A program made the translations under genes and the position numbers. Shown here piece by piece: positions 11,356 to 20,727 of a DNA stretch of 64,000 nucleotides. Within the stretch, counting starts at the first letter, position 1, and each line of letters starts with the position of its first letter. The stretch covers positions 1 to 64,000 of the forward strand of contig DAHUXM010000007.1 of assembly GCA_027307165.1 (NCBI GenBank), in the 5' to 3' direction. A model generated the notes under the pieces. The model was not told where the DNA came from. It made no database searches and saw only the letters and a list, made by a program, of their open reading frames with translations. Origin of the DNA: Gemmatimonadota bacterium (lineage in GTDB: Bacteria; Gemmatimonadota; Gemmatimonadetes; Gemmatimonadales; Gemmatimonadaceae).

Positions 11356-11457
11356 TGGATTCCCGCTTTCGCGGGAATGACGGGTGCCGGTGGTTCCCGC
11401 TCTTGCCGGAATGATGGGTGCCAATGGTTCCCGCTCGTGCCGAATGACGAGCCCTGG
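11356..11457 (+). repeat. Three imperfect 33-35-bp direct repeats upstream of prfB
   Basis: The copies at 11356-11390, 11391-11424 and 11425-11457 share a core tggttcccgct....cgggaatgacgggtgcc. The first copy contains a strong palindrome (attcccgc tttc gcgggaat). The array resembles short intergenic palindromic elements of the REP kind and sits in the 250-nt gap between the zinc-ribbon gene and prfB. A related fragment (tcattcccgaaacgcgg) lies at about 11265. Confidence 0.8.
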
Positions 11458-11490
11458 TGGTTTTCCAACTCTCGATACACATAATCAATC

Positions 11491-12610
11491 ATGCTGGATC
11501 ACGAACGGGCGCGCCTGCTCGAGCACGCCGCGCAACGCCTCGCAGAACTGCGGAGGTATCTTTGACATCGCCGGGAAGCAGGAGCGCCTGACGGCGCTCG
11601 AAGCGCGCACGGCCGATCCCGAATTCTGGGATGACCGCGAGGCGGCCCAGGGCGTGGTGCAGGAAACCAAGATTCTCAAGACGTGGATGGATCCCTTCGA
11701 GGCGCTCGACGCACGCGTTCGCAGTGCAGTCGAACTGGACGACATGCTTCGGGAATCGCCCGATGCCGAAATGCTGACCGATCTCGACGCCGAGCTGCTA
11801 TCGATCGACGATTCACTCGGCGCATTCGAGCTGCGCTCGCTGCTCCGCGGTGAGGATGACTTCCGTGACGCGCAGGTCGAGATCGCGGCTGGTGCCGGCG
11901 GCACCGAGGCACAGGACTGGGCCGAGATGTTGATGCGCATGTACACGCGCTGGGCCGAGCGTCGCGGGTTCAAGGTCGAAGTGCTCGACAGAAGCGAGGG
12001 TGAGGAGGCGGGAATCAAGGGCGCCGTACTGGAGATCAGCGGCGATCATGCGTACGGATTCCTCAAGCCGGAAGCCGGAGTGCACCGTCTCGTCCGCATC
12101 TCGCCGTTCGATTCGAATGCGCGGCGCCATACGAGTTTCGCTTCGATCTTCGTGTATCCTGTCGTCAACGAAGAGATCAACATCGAGATCAAGGAAGACG
12201 ATCTCCGGATAGACGTTTATCGCGCATCCGGCGCCGGTGGCCAGCACGTCAACAAGACGAGCTCGGCGGTCCGCATCACTCACATTCCTTCGGGACTGGT
12301 GACTGCGTCGCAGCAGGAGCGCTCGCAGTACAAGAACAAGGCGACCGCGCTCAAGATGTTGAAGAACAAGCTGTACCAGGCCGAGGTCGCGAGGCGTGAA
12401 GCCGAGAAGGCGAAGGTGGACGCGTCCAAGACGTCGGTGAGCTTCGGCAATCAGACGCGGAGCTACGTGTTTCAACCCTACACGATGGTCAACGACCACC
12501 GCACCGAGCTCAAGATTCCCGACGTGCAGAAGGTCATGGACGGCGGAATCGATCCGTTCATCGAGGCGTACCTCAAGATGCAGGCAGAGCAGGGGAGCGC
12601 GGAGTCATGA
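11491..12610 (+). CDS. prfB: Peptide chain release factor 2 (programmed +1 frameshift)
   Basis: RF2 recognises UGA and UAA stops and triggers peptide release. The gene is in two frames: the ATG at 11491 opens a 24-codon frame that ends at an in-frame TGA (11563-11565), and the +1 frame resumes at GAC 11564. The slip site is the classic one: internal ribosome site ggagg, then tat ctt tga c. Joined, the protein is 372 aa. It carries the SPF anticodon-like tripeptide (about 204-206) and the catalytic GGQ loop (about 249-251, GAGGQHVN), the same positions as in E. coli RF2. Its last codons overlap the lysS ATG by 4 nt. RF2 made through this site regulates its own level. Coordinates span both frames. 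Confidence 0.95.
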
Positions 12611-14103
12611 CGGACGAGCTGCACTTTCTGATGGCTGCGCGGCGCGAGAAGCTCGATGCGATGCGCGCGCGCGGCATCGAGCCGTTTGCCTACAGCTTCG
12701 ATCGTACTTCGACCGCTCAGCATGCAGTCTCGCTCGCTCCGGAAGATCAATCCAGCGAGGCGTCGGAACGCGTGAGCGTAGCCGGCCGAATCGTCTCGAT
12801 GCGCGCGCACGGCAAGACCGCGTTCGCGCATCTTGCCGATGCAACGGGCCGCGTTCAGTTGTACTTCCGTCGTGACGAGCTGGGTGACGCGTATGCGCTG
12901 ATCGACATGCTCGACATCGGCGACGTGATTGGCGTGAGCGGTGTGGTGTTTCGCACGCGAAGTGGCGAGCCGACGATTCGCGTGGCTGCATTCGAGGTGC
13001 TTGCCAAGTCGCTCCGTCCGCTGCCGTTCGCCAAGGAAGAGACGGCGAGCGACGGATCGGTCGTCCGGCACATGGGCTTCAGCGATCCGGAGCAGCGTTT
13101 TCGTCAGCGTTACGCCGATCTTGCGGTGAATCCCGAGGTGCGCGCGACGTTCGTCGCGCGGGCGGGAATGACCCGTGCGATCCGCGCGTTCCTCGATGCG
13201 CGCGGATATCTCGAAGTCGAGACGCCAGTGCTGCAGCCACAGTACGGCGGAGCGGCAGCACGTCCGTTCGTGACGCAGCACAACGCATTGGACATGGCGC
13301 TGTATCTCCGTATCGCGGACGAGTTGTATCTCAAGCGGTTGATCATCGGCGGAATGGAGCGCGTCTACGAGATCGGACACGATTTCAGGAACGAGGGCGT
13401 CGACCGGACACACAATCCGGAATTCACCATGCTCGAGTTCTACGAGGCGTACGCCGATTACGAAGTGATGATGGACGTGGTGGAGCGGCTCATCGTTGCT
13501 GCTGCAGACGCCGTCCGCGCTGTGGAACCGTTCACCGACGCGGTGCCGGTCTTCACGACGCCGTTCAGGCGCATCGAGTGGCTTGGCGCGATCAACGCCG
13601 GCCTTGGCACCGACATTCTCGCGCTGGACCACGCAGGGTTGATAAAGCACGCGACGCGACTCGGTGTGCCGCGCGCTGCCGCGATGAGCCGGCCCAAGCT
13701 CATGGACGAGATATTTCAGTTGCTCGTGGAGTCGAAGATTGTGGAGCCGACGTTCGTGGTCGATTATCCGCTCGAGCTGTCGCCGCTGGCCAAGCCCAAG
13801 CGCGGTGACGCGCGGCTTACCGAACGGTTCGAGCTGTTCGCCAACGGGCGCGAGCTGGCCAACGCATTCAGCGAGCTGAACGATCCGATCGACCAGCGCG
13901 AGCGGTTCGAGGCTCAGGCAGCGTTGCGGGCAGCCGGCGATCTCGAAGCTGCCGCCGTCGACGAGGATTATCTCCGCGCGATGGAGTACGGCATGCCGCC
14001 AACAGGTGGAGTCGGGATAGGAATCGATCGTCTGCTCATGTACCTGACTGGAATCCAGCACATCCGCGACGTAATTCTCTTTCCGACCCTCCGACCGGAA
14101 TGA
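12607..14103 (+). CDS. lysS: Lysyl-tRNA synthetase, class II
   Basis: 498 aa, normal for class II LysRS. The N-terminal OB-fold anticodon-binding domain covers about residues 50-150 (VSVAGRIVSMRAHGKTAFAH). The catalytic core follows: motif 1 within FLDARGYLEVETPVLQP, motif 2 FRNEGVDRTHNPEFTMLE (about 260-277), and motif 3 GVGIGIDRLLMYLTG near the C-terminus. It charges tRNA-Lys in the cytosol. The start overlaps prfB by 4 nt and the stop overlaps lolC/E by 4 nt, the same prfB-lysS order that is common in bacteria. Confidence 0.97.
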   Translation: MTDELHFLMAARREKLDAMRARGIEPFAYSFDRTSTAQHAVSLAPEDQSSEASERVSVAGRIVSMRAHGKTAFAHLADATGRVQLYFRRDELGDAYALIDMLDIGDVIGVSGVVFRTRSGEPTIRVAAFEVLAKSLRPLPFAKEETASDGSVVRHMGFSDPEQRFRQRYADLAVNPEVRATFVARAGMTRAIRAFLDARGYLEVETPVLQPQYGGAAARPFVTQHNALDMALYLRIADELYLKRLIIGGMERVYEIGHDFRNEGVDRTHNPEFTMLEFYEAYADYEVMMDVVERLIVAAADAVRAVEPFTDAVPVFTTPFRRIEWLGAINAGLGTDILALDHAGLIKHATRLGVPRAAAMSRPKLMDEIFQLLVESKIVEPTFVVDYPLELSPLAKPKRGDARLTERFELFANGRELANAFSELNDPIDQRERFEAQAALRAAGDLEAAAVDEDYLRAMEYGMPPTGGVGIGIDRLLMYLTGIQHIRDVILFPTLRPE

Positions 14104-15350
14104 CGCGCCTCGAGCTGGCGATCGCCTGGAGGTATTTGCGTAGCCGGCGTGGATCGAAGTTGTTGTCGTTCATAAGCGTCATCGCGATCGCCGGCGTCGT
14201 CGTCGGGGTGAGCGCTCTGATAATCATCATCGGTGTGATGAACGGACTGCAGCACGACCTGCGCGAGAAAATCCTGGTCGGCAGTCCGGACATTCGCGTG
14301 CTCACCTACGGCGACGATCTCAAGATGGATTCCTGGCGATTTGCGCTCAAGCGCGTGCGTCAGGTGCCCGGTGTAGTCGCGTCTGCGCCGTTCGTCCAGG
14401 CTGAGGGTGCCATGAACGCCGGCAGAACATACGCGAGCGGCGTGTACGTGGTCGGTATTCCCGGCAACGGATCCGGATTCCCGGAAGTAACGAGCATTCG
14501 CGAGCATGCGGTTCGCGGTAAGTTCTCCTTCGACACGCAGGACGGCACCCACCGTGGGGTGGTGATCGGGCAACTGCTTGCGTCGCGCTTCAACGTGTGG
14601 CCGGGCGACACGATCAATCTCATTTCTGTTGCGGGTGTTCAGCAGAACGCGGCGACCGGTGCGTACATTCCGCGCGTTTACCGCTACGAGGTGACGGGCG
14701 TCTTTCAGACCGGGATGTACGAATACGACAACGCGTACGTGTACATCGATCTTCGCTCCGCAGAGGAGTTCGCGGGAATCGACAGCTCCGTAACCGGGCT
14801 CGAAGTGAGCACAAAGGACCGGTGGAACGCGGGCGTCGTTGCGAGCGCGATCACGGACCACCTCGGCTTCCCCTACCGTACCGTCGATTGGCAGGAGCAG
14901 AACCATTCACTGTTCCAGGCGCTCAAGCTGGAGAAGCTCGGAATGAGTGTCATCCTGCTGCTGATCGTCATCGTGGCGGCGTTCAACATCGTGAGCACGC
15001 TGTCGATGGTCGTGCACGACAAGACGCGCGAGATCGGTATCCTCAAGGCGATGGGACTCCCGTCGTCAGCGATCCGCAACATCTTTCTGGTACAGGGCCT
15101 CGTCATCGGTGCCGTGGGCACCGGGCTCGGTCTCCTGCTCGGTTTTGCGGGGGCGCTTGCACTGGACAGATACAAGTTCATCAAGCTGGATCCATCGGTA
15201 TATTTCATAGATCATCTTCCGGTGACGACACAACCGCGCGACGTGATATTGATTGTCGTTGCGAGCCTGCTGATCGCGGCGCTCGCGACATTGTATCCGG
15301 CAATTCAGGCGGCCAAGCTGTATCCCGTCGACGCGATTCGGTCGGAATGA
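14100..15350 (+). CDS. lolC: LolC/LolE-family lipoprotein-releasing permease
   Basis: 416 aa inner-membrane protein of the MacB/FtsX class that extracts lipoproteins for transport to the outer membrane. The N-terminus has the family signature (AIAWRYLRSRRGSKLLSFIS) leading into TM1 at about 22-46. A long periplasmic domain runs to about residue 275. TM2 (about 281-305), TM3 (about 325-350) and TM4 (about 378-400) follow, with the conserved cytoplasmic KTREIGILKAMG coupling helix between TM2 and TM3. Only one such gene is present, so the transporter would be a homodimer (LolF-like) or pair with a copy elsewhere. It overlaps lysS and lolD by 4 nt each. Confidence 0.92.
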   Translation: MTRLELAIAWRYLRSRRGSKLLSFISVIAIAGVVVGVSALIIIIGVMNGLQHDLREKILVGSPDIRVLTYGDDLKMDSWRFALKRVRQVPGVVASAPFVQAEGAMNAGRTYASGVYVVGIPGNGSGFPEVTSIREHAVRGKFSFDTQDGTHRGVVIGQLLASRFNVWPGDTINLISVAGVQQNAATGAYIPRVYRYEVTGVFQTGMYEYDNAYVYIDLRSAEEFAGIDSSVTGLEVSTKDRWNAGVVASAITDHLGFPYRTVDWQEQNHSLFQALKLEKLGMSVILLLIVIVAAFNIVSTLSMVVHDKTREIGILKAMGLPSSAIRNIFLVQGLVIGAVGTGLGLLLGFAGALALDRYKFIKLDPSVYFIDHLPVTTQPRDVILIVVASLLIAALATLYPAIQAAKLYPVDAIRSE

Positions 15351-16063
15351 CAACGGTTCTGGAAAGTCGCGGCGTGACCAAGCGGTACATCGGCGGCGAC
15401 GGTGTTGCACTGGATGTTCTGCGTGGAGTGGATCTGCGCGTCGAGTCGGGCGAGATGCTTGCGATAATCGGGGAAAGTGGCTCGGGGAAGAGCACTCTTC
15501 TGCACATACTGGGCGGACTGGACCGTCCGACCTCCGGTGACGTGCTGTTGTCTGATCGTCTTCTGTCCGATCGTTCGGATGAGGAGCTTGCGGCCGTGCG
15601 AAACCGCGGCGTCGGTTTCGTGTTCCAGTTTCACCACCTTCTGCGGGAGTTCTCCGCGCTCGAAAACGTTGCAATGCCACTTCGCATCGCGGGTGAGAGT
15701 CCAGCCGTAGCGGAAGCGCGAGCGACGTCGCTTCTGGAACGCGTGGGGCTTGGCGGGCGATTGCACCACCGGCCCGGTGAGCTGAGCGGCGGCGAGCAGC
15801 AGCGGACAGCGGTCGCCCGCGCGCTGGCGGCATCGCCCGGTGTCGTCCTGGCGGATGAGCCGTCCGGCAACCTGGACCTCGCAAACGGCGAGCGGTTGCA
15901 CGACCTGCTGGCCGAAGTCGTGCGAGACCTTGGCGTTGGGATGGTCGTCGTCACGCATAACATGTCTCTGGCCGACAGGGCGCAAGCGGTGTATCAGTTG
16001 AAGGAAGGAAGGTTGTCGGAAATCGTGCGGGGCGAGGGAGGAGGTTGGATCGGTGCTGTGTGA
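15347..16063 (+). CDS. lolD: LolD-family lipoprotein-releasing ABC ATPase
   Basis: 238 aa ATPase that powers the adjacent permease. Walker A is GESGSGKS (42-49), the Q loop is FVFQFHHLLREF (about 91-102), the ABC signature is LSGGEQQR (146-153), Walker B is VVLADE (166-171) and the switch His is H204. The Q-loop sequence FQFHHLL is the LolD/MacB subfamily type. I used the ATG at 15347, which overlaps the permease stop as ATGA; the longer frame upstream is a shadow of the permease. Its last 11 bases overlap the mcsA start. Confidence 0.95.
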   Translation: MTTVLESRGVTKRYIGGDGVALDVLRGVDLRVESGEMLAIIGESGSGKSTLLHILGGLDRPTSGDVLLSDRLLSDRSDEELAAVRNRGVGFVFQFHHLLREFSALENVAMPLRIAGESPAVAEARATSLLERVGLGGRLHHRPGELSGGEQQRTAVARALAASPGVVLADEPSGNLDLANGERLHDLLAEVVRDLGVGMVVVTHNMSLADRAQAVYQLKEGRLSEIVRGEGGGWIGAV

Positions 16064-16541
16064 GGTTTGCAAGGAAAACGACGTGGTCATAACCGTTACG
16101 GAGATCGACGGGAACGGCGTGCGTCAGGTTCGGCTCTGCGAGCAGTGCGCCGCCGAGCGCGGACTCCAGGCGTCGGTCTCGGCGCCACCGCCCGCCGTAA
16201 CCGATTTCCTCCAGTCGGTTCAGCAGCACATCCCGCCGTCGCAGACGGACGCGGTGCGTTGCTCGTTCTGCTCGTCCACGCTGCGCGACTTCCGCCAGAC
16301 TGGCAGGCTTGGCTGTCCTTACTGCTATACCGCCTTCGAACAGAGCCTGCGCGATTTGCTCCGAAAGGTGCACGGGCAGGGGCAGCATCGAGGCCGGGAG
16401 TACAGTGGCGCACAAGGCGCGCTCGAAGCGCCGATTCCAGCATCGCCAGACCGGCTGCGTGAGCGGCTCGAGCGGGCGATCCGGAACGAGGAATTCGAAC
16501 TTGCGGCGTCGCTGCGCGACCAGCTCCGGGCCATCGAATGA
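16053..16541 (+). CDS. mcsA: McsA, zinc-finger activator of the arginine kinase
   Basis: 162 aa. Two zinc ribbons are complete: C3xxC6 with C29xxC32, and C70xxC73 with C88xxC91. A UVR domain (RLERAIRNEEFELAASLRDQL) ends the protein. In Bacillus McsA binds and activates McsB. The start is GTG at 16053, 11 nt inside lolD, with a strong ggaggagg ribosome site at 16037-16044. The stop overlaps mcsB. The order mcsA-mcsB-clpC is that of the Firmicutes ctsR operon, but no CtsR-like gene is present here; lolD occupies its place. Confidence 0.92.
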   Translation: MLCEVCKENDVVITVTEIDGNGVRQVRLCEQCAAERGLQASVSAPPPAVTDFLQSVQQHIPPSQTDAVRCSFCSSTLRDFRQTGRLGCPYCYTAFEQSLRDLLRKVHGQGQHRGREYSGAQGALEAPIPASPDRLRERLERAIRNEEFELAASLRDQLRAIE

Positions 16542-17614
16542 GCTTCGATCCGGAGACGCTGCCCGGCGGCGGCCTTGGGTGGATGGACGGCACGGGCGAG
16601 CAGGCTGGCGTCGTCCTGTCCACCCGCGTGCGTCTGGCCCGCAACGTCGAGGGCTACGCCTTCTCGGGGCGCGCCAGAGAGGGGGAGCGCCTGAGAGTGC
16701 TGTCGCAGGTCAGGGATGCCTTGTCGGTGATTCCGGCCGCACGGGATGGGGTACTGGTGCGCGTGGACCAGCTGGAGGAGCCTGACCGTCTGTTATTGCA
16801 TGAGCGGCACGTGGTGAGCAAGGAGCTCGCAGCGCTCGATACCGGAACCCCGCCCCGCAGCGGCGCAGCGGTTCACGTCGGGCGCGACGTTGCCATCATG
16901 GTGAACGAGGAGGACCATCTCCGGATTCAGGCCATGCGGTCGGGGCTGGATCTGGATCGCGCCTTTGCGGATGCGCGTGACATCGACGTGGAGCTGGGAC
17001 AGCGTGTCCCATTCGCGTATCATCGCGAGTTCGGATTCCTCACCGCCTGCCCGACCAACGTCGGTACCGGGCTCCGGGCATCCGTGCTGGTTCACCTGCC
17101 CGCACTCGTTCTCACCAAGGAGATTGGCAGAGTGCTGGTCGGCCTTCAGCAGGTCGGCCTGACGTACCGAGGCTTATATGGAGAGGGCAGCGAGGTCATA
17201 GGAAACCTGTTCCAGATTTCCAATCAGACCACGCTCGGGAAGTCCGAGCAGGATCTGCTGGATTACCTGCAGGATATCGTTCGGCACGTCATCGAAAAGG
17301 AACTGGAAGCGCGCAAAGTGCTCCTGCGGGACGCGGAGTATATTCTAGAGGACAAGTTGTGGCGGGCATACGGCACACTGCGGTACGCGAGAAGCCTCTC
17401 TTTCGACGAGGCGATGAATTTTCTCAGTGGTGTCCGTCTGGCTGCCGGACTGAAACTGATCGATGGGTTGAGTGTATACATTCTTAACGAACTCCTGGTA
17501 TTCACTCAATCAGCGCATCTCTCCGCACGCGAGGGAAGGGTGTTGACAGAGGATGAGGCGAGCGTCGTTCGCGCTGCCTTCGTACGGGAGACTTTGGAAA
17601 GGGCTGCCCAATGA
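16538..17614 (+). CDS. mcsB: Protein-arginine kinase McsB
   Basis: 358 aa, matching Bacillus McsB. It phosphorylates arginines on damaged proteins to mark them for ClpCP. Phosphagen-kinase features are intact: the ATP-binding STRVRLARN (28-36), the catalytic acidic loop NEEDHLR (123-129), the active-site Cys in CPTNVGTG (C171) and the RGLYGEGSE loop (211-219). Starts with ATG in an ATGA overlap with mcsA and ends in an ATGA overlap with clpC, so the three proteins should be made in step. Confidence 0.95.
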   Translation: MSFDPETLPGGGLGWMDGTGEQAGVVLSTRVRLARNVEGYAFSGRAREGERLRVLSQVRDALSVIPAARDGVLVRVDQLEEPDRLLLHERHVVSKELAALDTGTPPRSGAAVHVGRDVAIMVNEEDHLRIQAMRSGLDLDRAFADARDIDVELGQRVPFAYHREFGFLTACPTNVGTGLRASVLVHLPALVLTKEIGRVLVGLQQVGLTYRGLYGEGSEVIGNLFQISNQTTLGKSEQDLLDYLQDIVRHVIEKELEARKVLLRDAEYILEDKLWRAYGTLRYARSLSFDEAMNFLSGVRLAAGLKLIDGLSVYILNELLVFTQSAHLSAREGRVLTEDEASVVRAAFVRETLERAAQ

Positions 17615-20103
17615 ACGGATACAACTTCACGGAGCGGGTGCGCAAGGTTCTCGCGATGGCACGCGAGGAAGCTGCGCGTCTGCACCACGAATACGTCGGC
17701 ACCGAGCACATACTGCTCGGGCTGATTCGCGAAGGCGAAGGCGTTGCAGCGGCGGTCCTGCAAAACCTCAGCATCGATCTCGACGACATTCAACAGAAGA
17801 TCGAAGAGACGGTGAAGAAGGGGAAGGCAACTGTCGCTACGGGTCCTGATCTACCCTACACATCACGCGCAAAGAAAGTTCTAGAGCTTGCAATGGCTGA
17901 AGCTCGCGAGCTCAATCATTCATATGTCGGTACGGAACATCTTCTGCTCGGCCTTCTGCGCGAGGAGAAGGGAATTGCGGCACAGGTGCTGACCGACGCT
18001 GGCATCAATCTCGACGAAGCGCGCAAGGAAACGTTGCGTCTGCTCGGCACCGAGCTTCCGCAGGGTGCGGGTGCCGCGGCCACCGCCGGTGCACCAGCCA
18101 CGCCGCCCGCCGCCAAGGGCGAGAAGAAGTCCAAGACTCCCGCACTCGATCACTTCTGCCGCGATCTCACGCAGCTTGCGGCCGAAGGTCAGCTCGATCC
18201 GACGATCGGGCGGGCCAAGGAAATCGAGCGCGTGATGGAAATCCTCACGCGCCGGAAGAAGAACAATCCCGTTCTGATCGGCGAGCCTGGTGTCGGCAAG
18301 ACGGCGATCGTCGAAGGACTGGCGCAGCTGATTGCAACTGGCGAGTGCCCTGATTCGTTGCGCGACAACCGCGTGCTGTCGCTCGACATGGCGGCGGTCA
18401 TAGCAGGCACCAAGTATCGTGGCCAGTTCGAGGAGCGCCTCAAGGCCGTGATGAACGAGATTGCGCAGAACAAGAACATCATTCTCTTCATCGACGAGCT
18501 GCACACGCTCGTGGGTGCTGGCGCTGCAGAGGGCGCGATCGACGCGAGCAACATGCTCAAGCCAGCGCTTGCGCGGGGCGAGCTGCAGTGCGTCGGCGCG
18601 TCGACGCTCAACGAGTATCGCAAGTACATCGAGAAGGACGGTGCTCTCGAGCGTCGCTTCCAGACTGTAGTCGTCGAACCACCTTCGGTCGACGACACGG
18701 TAGAGATACTGAAGGGACTGCGCAGCAAGTACGAGGATCACCACAAGGTGACGATCCCCGATCTCACGCTCGTCGCGGCCGCTAAGATGTCGGAGCGCTA
18801 CATCACCGACAGATTCCTGCCGGACAAGGCGATCGACGTGATCGACGAGGCTGGCGCTCGCGCCCGTCTCGCGACGCAGGCTCCGCCGCCCGAGGTCATC
18901 GCGCTCAAGCACGATCTCGAAGGCGTGAACGCAGAGAAGGAAACCGCGGTGCGCGATCAGAACTTCGAGCGTGCAGCGTCGCTGCGCGACAAGGAGCGCG
19001 ATCTTCAGGCGCAGATCAAGCACGCGCAGGAAGATTGGGACAAACGCCGTCAATCGCATCGTCCGGTGCTCGGAGAGGACGAGATCTCCTTCATCGTGAG
19101 TCGCTGGACCGGCATTCCGGTTCGACGGCTGCAGGAAGCGGAGACCGCGCGTCTGCTGCGGATGGAGGATGAGCTTCATGCATCCGTCATCGGACAGGAC
19201 GAAGCGATCAGGGCGTTGTCGCGCTCGATTCGCCGGAGCCGCGCCGGACTGAAGGATCCTGCTCGTCCGATCGGGTCGTTCATCTTCTCGGGGCCAACGG
19301 GTGTCGGAAAGACGGAGCTTGCCCGCGCGCTCGCCAAGTTCCTCTTTGCGGATGCGAGTGCTTTGATTCGCGTCGACATGAGTGAGTACATGGAGAAGTT
19401 CTCCGTGTCGCGGTTGATCGGCGCGCCTCCGGGATACGTCGGCTACGAGGATTCGGGCACGCTCACCAAGGCCGTACGGCGCAAGCCGTACAGTGTGATT
19501 CTCCTGGATGAGATCGAGAAGGCGCACCCGGATGTGTTCAACATTCTGCTGCAGGTGCTGGATGAAGGACATCTGACCGACAACTACGGACGCGTGATCG
19601 ATTTCAAGAACACCGTCGTCATCATGACATCGAACGTCGGTGCCAAGGATATCACCAAGGGTGGGACGCTCGGCTTCAACACCGGCGAATCGCGCGACTC
19701 GTTCGAGCGCATCGTACAGCGTGTGAAGGAAGAGATGTCGCACACGTTCAATCCGGAGTTCCTGAACCGGTTGGACGACGTGATCGTGTTCCACCCGCTG
19801 TCGCGCGAGAACATCCGCTCGATCGTCGACGTGGTTCTGCGCGATGTGCAGAAGCGGCTGGCAGACGAGGAGCTGGTGCTACGGCTCACGGAGCCGGCTG
19901 CGGACTTCCTCGTGAAGCACGGCTACGATGACAAGTTCGGCGCCCGTCCGTTAAAGCGGGCGATTCAGCGCTACATCGAGGACCCGCTCTCCGAGAAGAT
20001 CCTCATGGCGGAGTTTGCCAAGGGCGACGAGATCGAGGTCGACACCGCAGCAGAGGGCGAGAAGCTCGAATTCCGTGTCATGACCAAGGCGAGCGCGGCG
20101 TAG
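17611..20103 (+). CDS. clpC: ATP-dependent Clp protease ATPase subunit ClpC
   Basis: 830 aa HSP100 unfoldase. Two Clp_N repeats fill residues 1-150 ([15 protein letters not shown] and the second copy [14 protein letters not shown]); in Bacillus this domain reads phospho-arginine. A Pro/Ala linker leads to AAA1 with Walker A GEPGVGKT (224-231), the UVR-containing middle domain ([19 protein letters not shown], about 451-469), and AAA2 with Walker [10 protein letters not shown] ClpP-docking loop is expected in AAA2; clpP is not in the window. The UVR domain and middle domain separate it from ClpA. It is followed by a strong terminator. Confidence 0.97.
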   Translation: MNGYNFTERVRKVLAMAREEAARLHHEYVGTEHILLGLIREGEGVAAAVLQNLSIDLDDIQQKIEETVKKGKATVATGPDLPYTSRAKKVLELAMAEARELNHSYVGTEHLLLGLLREEKGIAAQVLTDAGINLDEARKETLRLLGTELPQGAGAAATAGAPATPPAAKGEKKSKTPALDHFCRDLTQLAAEGQLDPTIGRAKEIERVMEILTRRKKNNPVLIGEPGVGKTAIVEGLAQLIATGECPDSLRDNRVLSLDMAAVIAGTKYRGQFEERLKAVMNEIAQNKNIILFIDELHTLVGAGAAEGAIDASNMLKPALARGELQCVGASTLNEYRKYIEKDGALERRFQTVVVEPPSVDDTVEILKGLRSKYEDHHKVTIPDLTLVAAAKMSERYITDRFLPDKAIDVIDEAGARARLATQAPPPEVIALKHDLEGVNAEKETAVRDQNFERAASLRDKERDLQAQIKHAQEDWDKRRQSHRPVLGEDEISFIVSRWTGIPVRRLQEAETARLLRMEDELHASVIGQDEAIRALSRSIRRSRAGLKDPARPIGSFIFSGPTGVGKTELARALAKFLFADASALIRVDMSEYMEKFSVSRLIGAPPGYVGYEDSGTLTKAVRRKPYSVILLDEIEKAHPDVFNILLQVLDEGHLTDNYGRVIDFKNTVVIMTSNVGAKDITKGGTLGFNTGESRDSFERIVQRVKEEMSHTFNPEFLNRLDDVIVFHPLSRENIRSIVDVVLRDVQKRLADEELVLRLTEPAADFLVKHGYDDKFGARPLKRAIQRYIEDPLSEKILMAEFAKGDEIEVDTAAEGEKLEFRVMTKASAA

Positions 20104-20127
20104 TTCAGCGCGCTCGGGGGGATGAAG

Positions 20128-20162
20128 AAAGCGGGTGAGGCTGCATGCCTCACCCGCTTTTT
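20128..20162 (+). terminator. Terminator after clpC (probably bidirectional)
   Basis: A 14-bp stem (aaagcgggtgaggc 20128-20141 with gcctcacccgcttt 20147-20160) and a T run. A-rich sequence on its left also gives a T-rich tail on the minus strand, so it may end the convergent PEP-CTERM gene as well. Confidence 0.85.
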
Positions 20163-20184
20163 CGTGTCCAGTCGTCCGACCGTC

Positions 20185-20727
20185 CTACTTGCGGCGATTA
20201 CGGAGCAGCGGTGCGAGTCCGACGATGCCGGTGAGCAGGAGGGCAGCCGAGCCGGGCTCGGGGACCGTGCTGGCATCCGGTAGGAGGCCCGCGTCGCCGT
20301 TGGGCGGCGGCGTCTCGCCGGTGGGAGCGTTGGGCCCGTTGTTCGGCGGCGGGTTGCCATCGTTGAACGATGGCGGGTTACTCTGCGGCCCGGGCTGTTG
20401 CGGGGGGGTGACAGTGCCGGTGTCCGCCGGAGTCGACGTCGTGTCGGCCGGGCTCGGTGGCGTCGCGCCGCCCGTTGGAGCAGGATCGTGCGCGCCCGGC
20501 GTTGTCGCCGCGTGGAGGTTGAAGCTGGAACCGTTGCCGGACTGGTTGTGTCCGGAATGTGTGAAGGCCAGGAAGAGGCCTGCTCCGGCGGCAGCTCCGG
20601 CGCCGGCGATCCATCCGCGGGCACTGTGGTCAGTGCCAGTGTCGGCTGGCGCGCCCGACTGGCCGGACACCACGCTGATTGGGGCAGCAGCGATTGCTGT
20701 GGCGAGGAGGAGCTTGGCGATAGACAT
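20185..20727 (-). CDS. PEP-CTERM sorting-domain protein
   Basis: 180 aa secreted protein. The signal peptide is about residues 1-22 (MSIAKLLLATAIAAAPISVVSG). A short Ala/Gly segment (WIAGAGAAAGAGLFLAF) follows, then a low-complexity Pro/Thr/Asn/Gly region, about residues 75-150. The C-terminus is a textbook PEP-CTERM anchor: VPEPGSAALLLTG, a hydrophobic span, then RNRRK. In exosortase systems this tail is recognised and cut at the inner membrane during export to an exopolysaccharide layer. No exosortase is in the window. Convergent with clpC and sharing its terminator. Confidence 0.88.
   Translation of the reverse strand: MSIAKLLLATAIAAAPISVVSGQSGAPADTGTDHSARGWIAGAGAAAGAGLFLAFTHSGHNQSGNGSSFNLHAATTPGAHDPAPTGGATPPSPADTTSTPADTGTVTPPQQPGPQSNPPSFNDGNPPPNNGPNAPTGETPPPNGDAGLLPDASTVPEPGSAALLLTGIVGLAPLLRNRRK

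Noticed and set aside
12478-14061. 527-aa open frame on the minus strand
   Set aside because: Antisense to lysS; same reasoning.
17920-19794. 624-aa open frame on the minus strand
   Set aside because: Antisense shadow of clpC with no recognisable domain or ribosome site.
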